Source: JAHFDS01 sp964593795
GTDB lineage: Bacteria; Myxococcota_A; Polyangia; JAHFDS01
NCBI GenBank assembly: GCA_964593795.1
Contig: CAZQJC010000039.1
Span: 1 to 64,000 of the forward strand
Direction of reading: 5' to 3'
Length of the DNA stretch: 64,000 nucleotides
Part shown: positions 17,606 through 25,583 of the stretch, piece by piece
Layout: each line of letters begins with the position of its first letter
How positions within the stretch are numbered: the first letter of the stretch is position 1
The notes under the pieces: generated by a model
Seen by the model: only the letters and a program-made list of their open reading frames with translations
Database searches by the model: none
Told to the model about the DNA's origin: nothing
Position numbers and translations under genes: made by a program

Positions 17606-18289
17606 GTGAGATCGTTGCAGAAGCTGTTTCATGTGACCGCGATGGTTACAGTCGTCGTGTTCGGGACCGCGGGCTGCGGCGACGACTCGACCGGTGGCGG
17701 AGCAGGCACTGGTGGAGCGGGTGCGGGCGGCGCGGGTCGCGGCGGCGCGGGCGGAGCGGGAACGGGCGGAGCGGGTGCGGGCGGAGCCGGCCGGGGTGGT
17801 GCGGGCGCGACGGGCGGTGCGGGCGCGACCGGCGGTGCGGGCGTGACGGGCGGTGCGGGCGCGACGGGTGGTGCGGGCGCGACCGGCGGTGCGGGCGCGA
17901 CCGGCGGTGCGGGTGCGGGCGGCGCGGGCGCGACCGGCGGTGCGGGTGCGGGTGCGGGCGCTGCGGGTGCGGGCGGTGCGGGTGGCATGGGTGGCAGCGG
18001 TGGATCGAGCGGCGCAGGACCCGCCGCTCCTTCGATGCTGACGGCGACTCCCCTGGGAGGCGGCGCACACCTCACCTGGCGAGACAACTCCAGTGACGAG
18101 GACATGTTCATGATCATGAAGAAGGAGGGAACGGGCGCCTTCGCGACGCTCACCTCCGTGCCCGCAAACACGACGCAGTTTCACGACACGGCGACCCGAT
18201 CGGGCAGGACGTACACGTACATGGTTCACGCGATGAGAGGAGACGCGCTCTCTGATCCCTCCAACGAGGTCATGGTCACCATCCCCTGA
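17606..18289 (+). CDS. Lipoprotein with Gly/Ala-rich repeat and FN3-like domain
   Basis: 227 aa; GTG 17606 chosen from AGGAG at 17596-17600. Lipoprotein signal ends VVVFGTAGC. Residues about 32-135 are a low-complexity Gly/Ala/Thr repeat (units GGAGATGGAG), and residues about 140-227 form a fibronectin type III-like domain (APSMLTATPLGGGAHLTWRD ... YTYMVHAMRG ... DPSNEV). The FN3 domain is clearly related to that at 27165-27593. Likely a surface adhesin-like or spacer protein; its place in a copper island suggests a role in displaying or scaffolding copper proteins (inference). A copy of the GTGAC-N7-GTTAC palindrome overlaps codons 10-15. Confidence 0.75.
   Translation: MRSLQKLFHVTAMVTVVVFGTAGCGDDSTGGGAGTGGAGAGGAGRGGAGGAGTGGAGAGGAGRGGAGATGGAGATGGAGVTGGAGATGGAGATGGAGATGGAGAGGAGATGGAGAGAGAAGAGGAGGMGGSGGSSGAGPAAPSMLTATPLGGGAHLTWRDNSSDEDMFMIMKKEGTGAFATLTSVPANTTQFHDTATRSGRTYTYMVHAMRGDALSDPSNEVMVTIP
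17696..17994 (+). repeat. GC-rich tandem repeat coding Gly/Ala
   Basis: Imperfect tandem units such as GCGACCGGCGGTGCGGGC repeat through the N-terminal half of the lipoprotein gene. Such tracts change length by slippage. The unit is a multiple of three, so length changes would alter the linker without breaking the frame. Confidence 0.8.
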
Positions 18290-18534
18290 TCGGCCTCGTC
18301 AGAGCCGCTCGATCCTGCATCGTGCATAGCCCGCGACGACTTTGCCGATGGGCGAGATCCTCGACTCGATCATCCTGGGCGGGTTGTAAGGCTCAACGCG
18401 CGACTGCAGAGGGTGAACGTCCTGGGGATGATCAGATTGTGCCGACGGACTACTCGAGTAGCCAGTTCATGTGCCGCAACGGCATGAAATCACGATCCCA
18501 AGATCTGGGTCAATTCTTGCGTAGGCCGCGCCAG
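18290..18534. other. Gap without supportable gene
   Basis: The frame of the next gene stays open back to about 18322 but the first 70 codons have no coding character. A TGGGTC-N5-TTGCG string at 18506-18520 resembles a -24/-12 promoter but would place the start only about 3 nt before the next gene. Confidence 0.3.
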
Positions 18535-19536
18535 ATGCGAGCTCTTGGCTGGTGCGGTGACCACTCATTCGGATTCTCCTTCGCCGTGCTGGCCGGTGCC
18601 CTCAGCGTGGTGAGCTGTGGCGGCACGGCGGTGGAGGAGCGGCAGGCGATGCCCGAGCTTCCCCCCGACGTGGTGCTCCGCGACGACAAGGCCGACGGCC
18701 AGTCCCGCTACGAAGCCCTCGATGGCTGCACCAAGCAAGCGTACTTGTGGCAGCGCGGCATCCTGGCGACGCGCTACAGAGCCCTCCCCGCGCTGACGGG
18801 TGCCGGTGGGTGGACCGACCTCCTGGGTCTCGCTCGCTCTTTCTTCTCGCTCGGCACGAGCTTCGATCACATCTCGGATCAGATGCCGGTGAACCGGGTG
18901 AAGTTCATCCACCCGTTCGGCGCCGTCGCGACGGTCTCGTTCGAAGCCGATCAGGACAGCCCGTACAGCGGCCTGTTCCGGGAGACGAGGGTCTGCGGGC
19001 TGGCGCGGCTTTCGCTGGCCGGCGATCCGGACAAGATCGGGTACACGCCCGGCATGGCGCTCAAGCTGTTCGTCGACGGCAAGCCATCGGTGAACCTGCA
19101 CGTCATGCAGTCGCTCAACGGCCAGGGATCCGACCAGAACTTCTTCGCCCACGACTTCTCGAACCGCATCCCGAGGCCATCCGGCTTCACGCTCAAGCTG
19201 CTCGAGGCCTACTTCGCGACGACCAAGCGGACTCCGACCGAGCTGCCTGTGGATCATCTCGCGAGGGCCGAGCAGGACGGCACCGAGGTGCGCGATCCAG
19301 CCTTCCCCTACCAGCTCATCTTTTCTCCTGCTGGCGGCCACGGCATCGACTCCGCGAGCACGCGCGATTTCCGAGAGGAGCTGGCCCAGATCCCGGAGGG
19401 CGCGGTCCTGTACGAGGTCTGGGCGCGCTCGGCCCAGGGTGCGGAGCCGCGCCACCTCGGCCGGCTCGTGACGAGCTCCCGCTTCGTGGCCTCGCGCTGG
19501 GGCGACGAGGGCCTGTTCTTCCGTCACCGGCGCTGA
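18535..19536 (+). CDS. Lipoprotein with catalase-like core
   Basis: 333 aa; ATG 18535 gives a lipoprotein signal ending GALSVVSC, though its ribosome site is weak. The core reads KFIHPFGAVATVSFEADQDS, YSGLFRE, GLARLSLAGDPDKIGY, GMALKLFVDG, a succession that resembles the beta-barrel of the catalase superfamily (RFSTVAGE ... GFALKFY). Heme-ligand residues cannot be confirmed by eye. If correct, it would be an anchored heme or heme-free catalase-like protein, plausible near copper redox enzymes. Alternative: an uncharacterised myxobacterial lipoprotein family. Confidence 0.6.
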   Translation: MRALGWCGDHSFGFSFAVLAGALSVVSCGGTAVEERQAMPELPPDVVLRDDKADGQSRYEALDGCTKQAYLWQRGILATRYRALPALTGAGGWTDLLGLARSFFSLGTSFDHISDQMPVNRVKFIHPFGAVATVSFEADQDSPYSGLFRETRVCGLARLSLAGDPDKIGYTPGMALKLFVDGKPSVNLHVMQSLNGQGSDQNFFAHDFSNRIPRPSGFTLKLLEAYFATTKRTPTELPVDHLARAEQDGTEVRDPAFPYQLIFSPAGGHGIDSASTRDFREELAQIPEGAVLYEVWARSAQGAEPRHLGRLVTSSRFVASRWGDEGLFFRHRR

Positions 19537-19626
19537 CATTTCCCGATTACCACCCGCCTGCTTCCGCATCGCAGTTCAACAGAGCTGGGCTCCGCCCGTG
19601 GCTCGCAACCAGAGGATCGATTACCG

Positions 19627-20514
19627 ATGACGACGCGACGCATTTCCCTCCATCTCATGCTGCCCCTGGCGCTGGCCCTGGGCTGTGGCGCGACCGACAA
19701 CGACAGCAGCGAGGAGCTGACCGACACGCTGGAAGTCAGCGCCGATGACACCGACAAGGCCGACCACGCGGGTGCCTACCGGCTGAGCGTCTCGCGATCG
19801 CGGACGCTCTTCGGCGGCCGCAGCACGACGCTCGCCTTCGAGGTCCGCGACGCCGCAGGGCGCCCGGTCACCGCGTTCGATGTCGATCACACGAAGCTCT
19901 TCCACCTCATCGTGGTCTCCGAGGACCTCTCGTACTTCACGCACATCCATCCGACCTACGTGGGGGATGGCCGCTTCACGGTCCGCTGGACGCCGCCTGT
20001 ATTCGACGATCGCTATCACCTCTACGCGCAGTTCCACCCGACCGGTGGCGCCGAGCAGACGCGCCGGGTGAACCTCGCGGTGCCCGGCACCTCGTTCAAG
20101 ACGCCGGTCCCGCTCGCGGCCGACACCACCGACAGCAAGCGCAGCGGCAACAATGTTCTCATGAGCGCGCAGGCCTCGCCCCTGCGCACCGGTGCGCAGA
20201 CCGTTGCGTTCATGGTCCACGACGCCCGGACCGGTGAGCTCGCGACGGACCTCGAGCCCTTCCTCGGCGCACGCGCGCACCTCATCGCGGTGCAGGGCAA
20301 CGTCGGAGGTCGCGAGTTCCAGCACGCACACGACATGGGCGGAGCCACCAGCGGCGGTGGACATGGCAGTCACGGTGGGGGCCCGAGCACGGATGCCTCG
20401 GGGGCGCTCTCGTTCGACGTGCGCTTCCCGGCCGCCGGGCTCTACCGGCTCTGGGTGCAGTACCGCCGCGCTGGCCGCGACGTGACACAGTTCTTCACCG
20501 TCGCGGTTCGCTAG
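19627..20514 (+). CDS. His-rich periplasmic lipoprotein (YtkA/FixH-like beta domains)
   Basis: 295 aa from ATG. Lipoprotein signal ends LALALGC. Two beta-sandwich-like halves follow: about 48-155 (LFHLIVVSEDLSYFTHIHPT, GRFTVRWTPPVFDD, YHLYAQFHPTGG) and about 175-295 (LIAVQGNVGGREFQHAHDMG, then a Gly/His loop GGGHGSHGGG, ending YRLWVQYRRAG). The HIHP and FQHAHDM clusters look like copper sites. Proteins of this type occur in copper-resistance loci; the biochemical role is not established. It follows the catalase-like gene by 90 nt on the same strand. Confidence 0.65.
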   Translation: MTTRRISLHLMLPLALALGCGATDNDSSEELTDTLEVSADDTDKADHAGAYRLSVSRSRTLFGGRSTTLAFEVRDAAGRPVTAFDVDHTKLFHLIVVSEDLSYFTHIHPTYVGDGRFTVRWTPPVFDDRYHLYAQFHPTGGAEQTRRVNLAVPGTSFKTPVPLAADTTDSKRSGNNVLMSAQASPLRTGAQTVAFMVHDARTGELATDLEPFLGARAHLIAVQGNVGGREFQHAHDMGGATSGGGHGSHGGGPSTDASGALSFDVRFPAAGLYRLWVQYRRAGRDVTQFFTVAVR

Positions 20515-20656
20515 CCTTCCCGGTCTCCCCCGGAACCGTCTTGCCACGGGCTCCAGGGCCCGCCACCCGACCTACGGGCTCGGCCCCGCAACACGATCCC
20601 AAGTAGCTGAATCAACTGGGTCATTGTGCGGCATGGTGCATGCTTGGCGACGATGT

Positions 20657-21565
20657 ATGCCAACCTGCCCTTTCGTCCTACGCTTGGTCCTCGTTCCGCT
20701 CGTCTGTGCCGCGACCGGTTGTGACGGCCGCGGTCGCGAAGCCGACGACTCAGCCGAACTGATCCTCGCGCCCGGTTCGAGCTCTTCACCGATCAAGGCC
20801 GACGAGCCCGGGCTTCCGCTCGTGCGCGTCAGCGACCCGATCGAGCCCGGTCCGACCGAGGAGCTCATCCAGATCATCACGACGGGATCCCAGTACGAAG
20901 TCGTGCTCGGACACCCGCCGAAGGACATCGACTTCGAACGGGAGTGGGCCGTGCTCTACGCGCCCGGGCCGGACGTGGCGCTCGGGGCGACCGCCGCCGT
21001 CAGCGACGTCCGTCTGTCCGCCACGGGACGGACGCTGCTGGTGACGACCTCGCTCGAAGCGCCCGAGGAGGGCTGCGCAGCGCTGCAGGCGCGCCCGGAT
21101 CAGGTGCTCGTGAAGTTTCCGCGCCCGACGGAGCGGCCGCTTCACGCCCGCCAGTACCGGGACGATCGCGTGAGGCATTGCAGCGGTCCCTGCGTGTCGG
21201 TCAGCTGCGGCCGTGGGCAGCGCTGCGAAGCGCAGCTGTCTGTCCGGCAGCAGCAGGCGAGTGCGGCCTGTGTCCCGGTTCCGCGCGGAGCCACCGGTTG
21301 CGAGGGGCATTTCTGCGTGCGCTTCGAGGCCTGTGCGATGGAGGCCGCGATCCCGGTCTGCCGACCGCTCGGCCCTGCGCCCGCGTGCGATCAGTCGCAG
21401 TGCGCCGAGGGCAGCCGCTGCGTGGGCGGCGGGATCCACGCCACCTGCGTTGCGCTCGACGGATGCCACCGCGATGAGGAGTGCGCCGCTGGTCAGCTAT
21501 GCGGCCCTGCCTTCCGTTGCCTGCACAGCAACTGCGCGGCGCCCCTCACCTGCCAGCCGCTCTGA
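20657..21565 (+). CDS. Cys-rich lipoprotein with PrcB-like domain
   Basis: 302 aa from ATG 20657, signal MPTCPFVLRLVLVPLVCAAT ending in lipobox ATGC. Residues about 75-160 (DFEREWAVLYAPGPD; VSDVRLSATGRTLLVTTSLE) resemble the small beta domain of PrcB-type protease-complex proteins. Residues about 175-302 hold some 16 Cys in repeated short loops (CGRGQRC, CAEGSRCVGG, CAAGQLC), a disulfide-rich pattern common on myxobacterial surfaces. Function not recognised. It converges on the beta-propeller gene with a 35-nt gap. Confidence 0.65.
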   Translation: MPTCPFVLRLVLVPLVCAATGCDGRGREADDSAELILAPGSSSSPIKADEPGLPLVRVSDPIEPGPTEELIQIITTGSQYEVVLGHPPKDIDFEREWAVLYAPGPDVALGATAAVSDVRLSATGRTLLVTTSLEAPEEGCAALQARPDQVLVKFPRPTERPLHARQYRDDRVRHCSGPCVSVSCGRGQRCEAQLSVRQQQASAACVPVPRGATGCEGHFCVRFEACAMEAAIPVCRPLGPAPACDQSQCAEGSRCVGGGIHATCVALDGCHRDEECAAGQLCGPAFRCLHSNCAAPLTCQPL

Positions 21566-21600
21566 GTTGGGTCGAGGAAGGAGGGACCCGGAGGGCGGTT

Positions 21601-22668
21601 TCAGGGCATGACGCCCGCGCGGTGCAGACACGAGATGCCGTTAGGCTTGGTCCCGACCGGGCTCATCGACAGGACGACGCCCGTCCTGGTGTCGACGGAC
21701 TGCACGGTCCCGTCCACGAGCGTCGTCGTCCAGACCTTGGAGCCGTCCTCGTTGACGACCACTCCGTGGGGCGCCTGGTTGACGCGAACGGTGGTCCTCA
21801 CGGTCGCGCTCGCCACGTCGATCCCGTACAGCTTGTCGCCGGCCGGCTGACCTTCGAGCATGCCCTGATCGGCCACCCACAGCGTGGACGAGTCGGGCGA
21901 GGGGTAGATCTGTACCGGGCCCGCGGCTCCCGCCGGGAGGTCGATCAGCGAGATCGCACGGGAGCCCAGGTCGATCGACGCCAGCTGGCGCGTGTCGTAG
22001 ATGCTCACGAAGGCGCGTCCGCCGGAGGGCAGGACGGCTGCCTGCACGGCGCGGCCGGGCAACGGGTAACTGTCTACACGCGCGGAAGCGACGTCGACCA
22101 CGACCAGGGAACCGCTCTTCATACCGGCGACGACGAGCTCCCGGCCGTCGGGTGTCAGGCGCGCACCGTGCGGTCCGGTGGCCGCGGGAAGCGCGATCCG
22201 GCTCGTCACGCGCTTGGCAGCAAGGTCGACCACCAGCACCGCGTCGGCATCGAAGGCGGTCACGTACGCGGTCGTGCTCGCGACCACCACGTGGGCCGCG
22301 TGCAGGCCCTCACCGAGGGAGATGCGGTCGCGAACCGCCAGCCTGGCCACGTCTACTCCGATGAGCTGCTCGCTGAGCGCGCCGCCAGCGTGCGCGTCGT
22401 GCCCACCTTCCTCCGCCGGCATCGCGGTGAGCCAGACGGTCTGGCGATCAGGCGCGGCCTGGACGTTGTGAACGTCGAACTTCATGCCGTCCTGCGACAG
22501 GTCGAGCGTCGCGACGAGCTTTCCGCTCGCGCCATCGAGCACGGCCAGCGAACCATCCTCCTCTACTGCAGCGAAGATGGCGTCCTCGGGTGGCGTCCAG
22601 CGGGCCCCTTCACCGCAGGCGGCAACCGCGGCAACCAAGGCCACAACCGACATCAGAACCTGTCTCAT
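21601..22668 (-). CDS. Beta-propeller (YVTN-type) lipoprotein
   Basis: 355 aa. Lipoprotein signal ends VALVAAVAAC. At least six repeats of about 40-45 residues follow the pattern LVVVDVASARV / VYVTAFDADAVLVVDLAAKR, with LTPDGRELVVAGM and PSPDSSTLWVADQG, typical of YVTN/cytochrome-D1-like beta-propellers. A His-rich loop EEGGHDAHAGG lies near residue 85. Such propellers often bind partner proteins or ligands outside the inner membrane; no catalytic residues are evident. The 276 nt upstream (22669-22944) hold no supportable gene. Confidence 0.75.
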   Translation of the reverse strand: MRQVLMSVVALVAAVAACGEGARWTPPEDAIFAAVEEDGSLAVLDGASGKLVATLDLSQDGMKFDVHNVQAAPDRQTVWLTAMPAEEGGHDAHAGGALSEQLIGVDVARLAVRDRISLGEGLHAAHVVVASTTAYVTAFDADAVLVVDLAAKRVTSRIALPAATGPHGARLTPDGRELVVAGMKSGSLVVVDVASARVDSYPLPGRAVQAAVLPSGGRAFVSIYDTRQLASIDLGSRAISLIDLPAGAAGPVQIYPSPDSSTLWVADQGMLEGQPAGDKLYGIDVASATVRTTVRVNQAPHGVVVNEDGSKVWTTTLVDGTVQSVDTRTGVVLSMSPVGTKPNGISCLHRAGVMP

Positions 22669-22944
22669 GTCTGCTCCTCCAGCAACTGGGCGATCTGGGC
22701 CCAGGAGAGACCGGGTACCGCGGCCTTGTCACTTGCGAGTTGCGCGAAGACAAGTCGATGCCGCTGTCGTATTCCGGACTGACATTGATCATGCGAGCGT
22801 CGGGACGCGGCTTGCACCTTGCAGCGATGCACTGGCGAATAATCACGTCCGAACTCCTCACGCTGAGCATGTCGCGCGCGAACACGCCAGTTGTCCGCGC
22901 GATCATCGACGCGGCTTGGAGGGCACGAATCGACCGCTCGACCG

Positions 22945-23289
22945 TTACTGGACCGTGATCGTCCCCGATGCCATGCGCATGCCGCACCAGTAGTGCAGCT
23001 CGCCAGCCGAGGTGAAGCGCGCCGTGATCGAGATGGGCTTGCCGAGTGGGAGATCCCGCTTCACTTCCTTGCCCTTTCCGACCTCGACGATCACGGAGCT
23101 GAGGCAACCGGCGTCGGTCGTTCGGGTGAAGGTCAGGACGACAGGCTCGCCCTTCTCCACCGTGATCTGTGCCGGTTCATAGCCGGCGCTCGTGACCCGG
23201 ATGTCGATCCGCCGGCCAGCGGCGTCGGGTGACGACGGGAGCGCGATCAGAAACGCGAGGAAGAACGAGAGAGATGCGAGCATGCGCAT
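22945..23289 (-). CDS. Exported cupredoxin-like protein
   Basis: 114 aa; ATG 23289 preceded by AGGAG. A signal peptide (about 1-24) is followed by a single cupredoxin-type domain: RIDIRVTSAGYEPAQITVEK, GEPVVLTFTRTTDAGCLSSV, and C-terminal LHYWCGMRMASGTI. The CGM segment and the Cys at about 66 are candidate copper ligands. Equal in length and closely similar to 26824-27168. It is the last gene of a three-gene minus-strand unit (24936 to 22945, gaps of 22 and 20 nt). Confidence 0.8.
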   Translation of the reverse strand: MRMLASLSFFLAFLIALPSSPDAAGRRIDIRVTSAGYEPAQITVEKGEPVVLTFTRTTDAGCLSSVIVEVGKGKEVKRDLPLGKPISITARFTSAGELHYWCGMRMASGTITVQ

Positions 23290-23309
23290 GGAAGACTCCT
23301 CGAGGGTGA

Positions 23310-23903
23310 TCAGGCCCGCGGGACGCAGACCTGGGCCGTTCCGTGTCCGGCGGCATCCGGCCGAGCGATGCACGCGTAGGCGTCGCGACAGTCGGAGTCC
23401 TGGGTGCAGAGCTTGAGGCACATGGACTCGGGTGCCAGCACGCACTTCGAGCCGGTACCGGACAGCCCCTGGCCGGGATCGCCCGGACAATCGTGCCCAT
23501 GCACCGAGCAACCCCGCACGGCGCAGTAGCCGCCTGGCCACTCAGCGAGGCAAGCCGCTGCACCGCTACCGCCCACCGGACAGCTCGTCTCGGTCGAGCA
23601 AGCGTCACCGACGGTCAGTCCCCCACCCGAGGGAGGCGGCGCACCCGAGCCCGCGGCACCATCCCCGGACGGGCCGCCTCCCATCATGCCGCCTCCCATC
23701 ATGCCGCCGGAGTCCTCGCCGCCCATCGTCATGCCGCCGCCCATCATGCCGCTGGCGCAGTCCATCGCTGCGCCCCCGGCCTGTCTGGCTGGCGTGGTGT
23801 GCCCGGCGGGCGAAAGCGCCGCGCCGGCAGCGCTCCCGGGAGGGAGGCCATCACCTCCACAAGCGAGCAGCGCCAGAGCCGAGACAACGAGAAGGATTCG
23901 CAT
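23310..23903 (-). CDS. Cys-rich lipoprotein with Met/Gly-rich linker
   Basis: 197 aa; ATG 23903 with GGGAGG upstream. Lipoprotein signal ends ALALLAC. A Met/Gly segment (SGMMGGGMTMGGEDSGGMM, about 52-78) may bind Cu+. The C-terminal half has about 12 Cys in the myxobacterial pattern (CSTETSCPVGG, CAVRGCSVHGHDC, CLKLCTQDSDCRDAYAC). Lies between the endonuclease-like gene and the cupredoxin gene in one operon. Function unknown; copper binding by the Met segment is inferred. Confidence 0.7.
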   Translation of the reverse strand: MRILLVVSALALLACGGDGLPPGSAAGAALSPAGHTTPARQAGGAAMDCASGMMGGGMTMGGEDSGGMMGGGMMGGGPSGDGAAGSGAPPPSGGGLTVGDACSTETSCPVGGSGAAACLAEWPGGYCAVRGCSVHGHDCPGDPGQGLSGTGSKCVLAPESMCLKLCTQDSDCRDAYACIARPDAAGHGTAQVCVPRA

Positions 23904-23925
23904 GACGACCTCCCTATCAAAGAGC

Positions 23926-24936
23926 TCACTGAAATGGGATGCGGTTGATGAGCTCGGGGTGATCGATGAATGGGTTGCGCACCTGCTCGACCTGCTGAAC
24001 GCGGTCGTTTCGATCACGCTCGTGCTGGTCGGGCGGGTCGAGGGCGTTCCAGCGCTTGAGCACGCGCTCGGTGACCTCGGGGTGGCGCCCATCGAAATCC
24101 CTCATTGGCCGAGGGGTGCAGCTCGACCCGTACCGGATCGAAAAGTAGAGGATCGCCCTTGCCGCGTTGCCCTTGTGTGCGTCCCTGGGCTCGAACACCT
24201 CCACGTCCTCGGCGTCCTTGCCCTTCATCGAGAAGCAGCCCTCATAGTGCTCGGGCCGCGCGCAGGTCGGATCACCGACCAGCGTCGCCGGCCAGTCGTG
24301 CCGCGCGACCTCACCAAGCGGCAGGTTGCTGCGCGCGCTGTTGAAGTCCGCGCGCGTGGCGAACAGGTGGTGCAAGTCGCTCTTGGCGACTCCGGTGGCG
24401 CCCAGGCTCTGCGGCCAGGTGTGCTCGATGTTGATCTCGGCGTGATCCGGTTGGTGCCAGAGACCGTCGTAGACGCCCTGGACCATCCCGCCCTCGCCAT
24501 CGACCGTCCGGAAGATGACCTGCCGCGCCTGGGTGTAGCTGATCGAGCGATATCCAGCGGTCACGATCTCGCACAGGCGACGCGCAAGCTCGGCGCCGCA
24601 GCGGTCATCGAGGCCAGCGTACGGTGCCCCGTACGCCGGGCTGGGCGCAGGGCGATCCGGTACCCAGCGCCCATCGATGCACTGTCCACCTGGATCAAAC
24701 GTCGTCGCGTCGGTGCCCGTGCCTGCGTCTGCCAGCAGCGCGCTGTCGGCAGCGCCTCCAACAGGGCCGCGGTCGGAGCGACTGGCATCAGCACGGGGCA
24801 ACCCGCCTGCCTCACCGGGTGCGTCGATCGCCGGTGCCCGAGGACCATCTTCCTGGCCCCGGGGGCTGGCATCATTGCCAGCGCACGCCGGGACGGAGAA
24901 GCCAAGGACGAGCCAAAGGCGGATCCCGCGCTGCAT
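23926..24936 (-). CDS. Endonuclease I-like lipoprotein
   Basis: 336 aa; ATG 24936 with GGAG 7 nt upstream. Lipoprotein signal ends GFSVPAC, followed by a low-complexity Asp/Ala/Gly linker to about residue 80. The C-terminal 230 residues match the endonuclease I (EndA/Dns) fold: INIEHTWPQSLG with the catalytic His, KSDLHHLFATRADFNSARSN, and RAILYFSIRYG. Family members are secreted Mg2+-dependent, nonspecific DNases. Operon with a Cys-rich lipoprotein and a cupredoxin is unusual. Confidence 0.8.
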   Translation of the reverse strand: MQRGIRLWLVLGFSVPACAGNDASPRGQEDGPRAPAIDAPGEAGGLPRADASRSDRGPVGGAADSALLADAGTGTDATTFDPGGQCIDGRWVPDRPAPSPAYGAPYAGLDDRCGAELARRLCEIVTAGYRSISYTQARQVIFRTVDGEGGMVQGVYDGLWHQPDHAEINIEHTWPQSLGATGVAKSDLHHLFATRADFNSARSNLPLGEVARHDWPATLVGDPTCARPEHYEGCFSMKGKDAEDVEVFEPRDAHKGNAARAILYFSIRYGSSCTPRPMRDFDGRHPEVTERVLKRWNALDPPDQHERDRNDRVQQVEQVRNPFIDHPELINRIPFQ

Positions 24937-25001
24937 GGTCGCTCCGGTCTGCAAGTGGGATACCTCCAGGGCTCGCAGGAGGCTTGCATTCGTATCCGCC
25001 A

Positions 25002-25484
25002 ATGCAAGCACGACGGTCGCTTTGCTCGCTCCTGCTCTTCGCGTCGTGGGACCTTGGCTATCAGGTTGGTCCATACCCCGATGGCGTATTTGCGTTCCTC
25101 GACGCTGGCCGCGACGCTGCCGCCGCTCGAGACGCCTCCGCTCGAGCAAGCGACGCCGCACAGGTTCCCCCTGCCCCGGCAGCAGTTCCCGATGGCGCCC
25201 CGGCCTGTCCGGCGCGGGAGACCACCGTATCCATCCGCAACCTCGCGTTCCAGACGCCCGCGCTGACGATCAAGGCCGGAACGAGAGTGACCTGGATCAA
25301 CGAGGACATCCCGCACGATGTGACCGAGGGCGATCCCGGAAACCCGAGACCAGCCTTTGCCAGCCCTCTGCTGCAGACCGGCCAGCGGTGGTCGCGAAAC
25401 TTCTGCACGCCAGGACGCTTCAAGTACCACTGCGCCGTGCACCCCAACCTCATGCGCGACGCGACGGTCACGATCGAACCGTGA
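25002..25484 (+). CDS. Plastocyanin-like type 1 copper protein
   Basis: 160 aa. The start is uncertain: ATG 25002 lies 20 nt from GGAGG at 24976-24980. An N-terminal hydrophobic segment and an Ala/Asp linker lead into a cupredoxin of about 95 residues: VSIRNLAFQTPALTIKAGTR, WINEDIPHDVTEG, FCTPGRFKYHCAVHPNLMRD. The ligand set His (PHDV), Cys (YHC), His (VHP) and Met (NLM) is complete, so a blue-copper electron carrier is expected. Divergent from the endonuclease I operon. Confidence 0.85.
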   Translation: MQARRSLCSLLLFASWDLGYQVGPYPDGVFAFLDAGRDAAAARDASARASDAAQVPPAPAAVPDGAPACPARETTVSIRNLAFQTPALTIKAGTRVTWINEDIPHDVTEGDPGNPRPAFASPLLQTGQRWSRNFCTPGRFKYHCAVHPNLMRDATVTIEP

Positions 25485-25545
25485 GCAGGCCGGATACACG
25501 CCGTTCTCACTTGCCCCTCCCGCGTCATTGGCGGCGGCGGATCGC

Positions 25546-25583
25546 GTAACCGAGACGGTTACCCCTGTAATCTCCGTGGTTAC
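25546..25583. promoter_or_regulatory. Paired GTRAC-N7-GTYAC palindromes
   Basis: GTAAC-cgagacg-GTTAC (25546-25562) is exact and can also form a 7-bp hairpin; GTAAT-ctccgtg-GTTAC (25567-25583) has one mismatch. Centres are 21 bp apart. They lie between the ends of two convergent genes and touch the stop codon of the second, so their target is unclear. Confidence 0.5.

Noticed and set aside
17633..17649. Exact GTGAC-N7-GTTAC copy as an operator
   Set aside because: It lies inside codons 10-15 of the FN3 lipoprotein, so it may be chance; counted as a copy but not used as evidence for regulation of that gene.
17696..17994. CRISPR-like array
   Set aside because: Units are contiguous, in-frame Gly/Ala codon repeats without unique spacers; no cas genes are present.
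18507..18520. Sigma-54-like element TGGGTC-N5-TTGCG
   Set aside because: It would begin the transcript only about 3 nt before the chosen ATG; -24 part is poor.
22610..23107. Minus-strand reading frame through the gap before the beta-propeller
   Set aside because: It overlaps both neighbouring genes in another frame, with no start signal or family motif; random-looking composition.
24951..24964. Sigma-54-like GG-N10-GC with perfect TTGCA before the endonuclease I gene
   Set aside because: The start would fall about 4 nt before the ATG and would exclude the good ribosome site GGAG.
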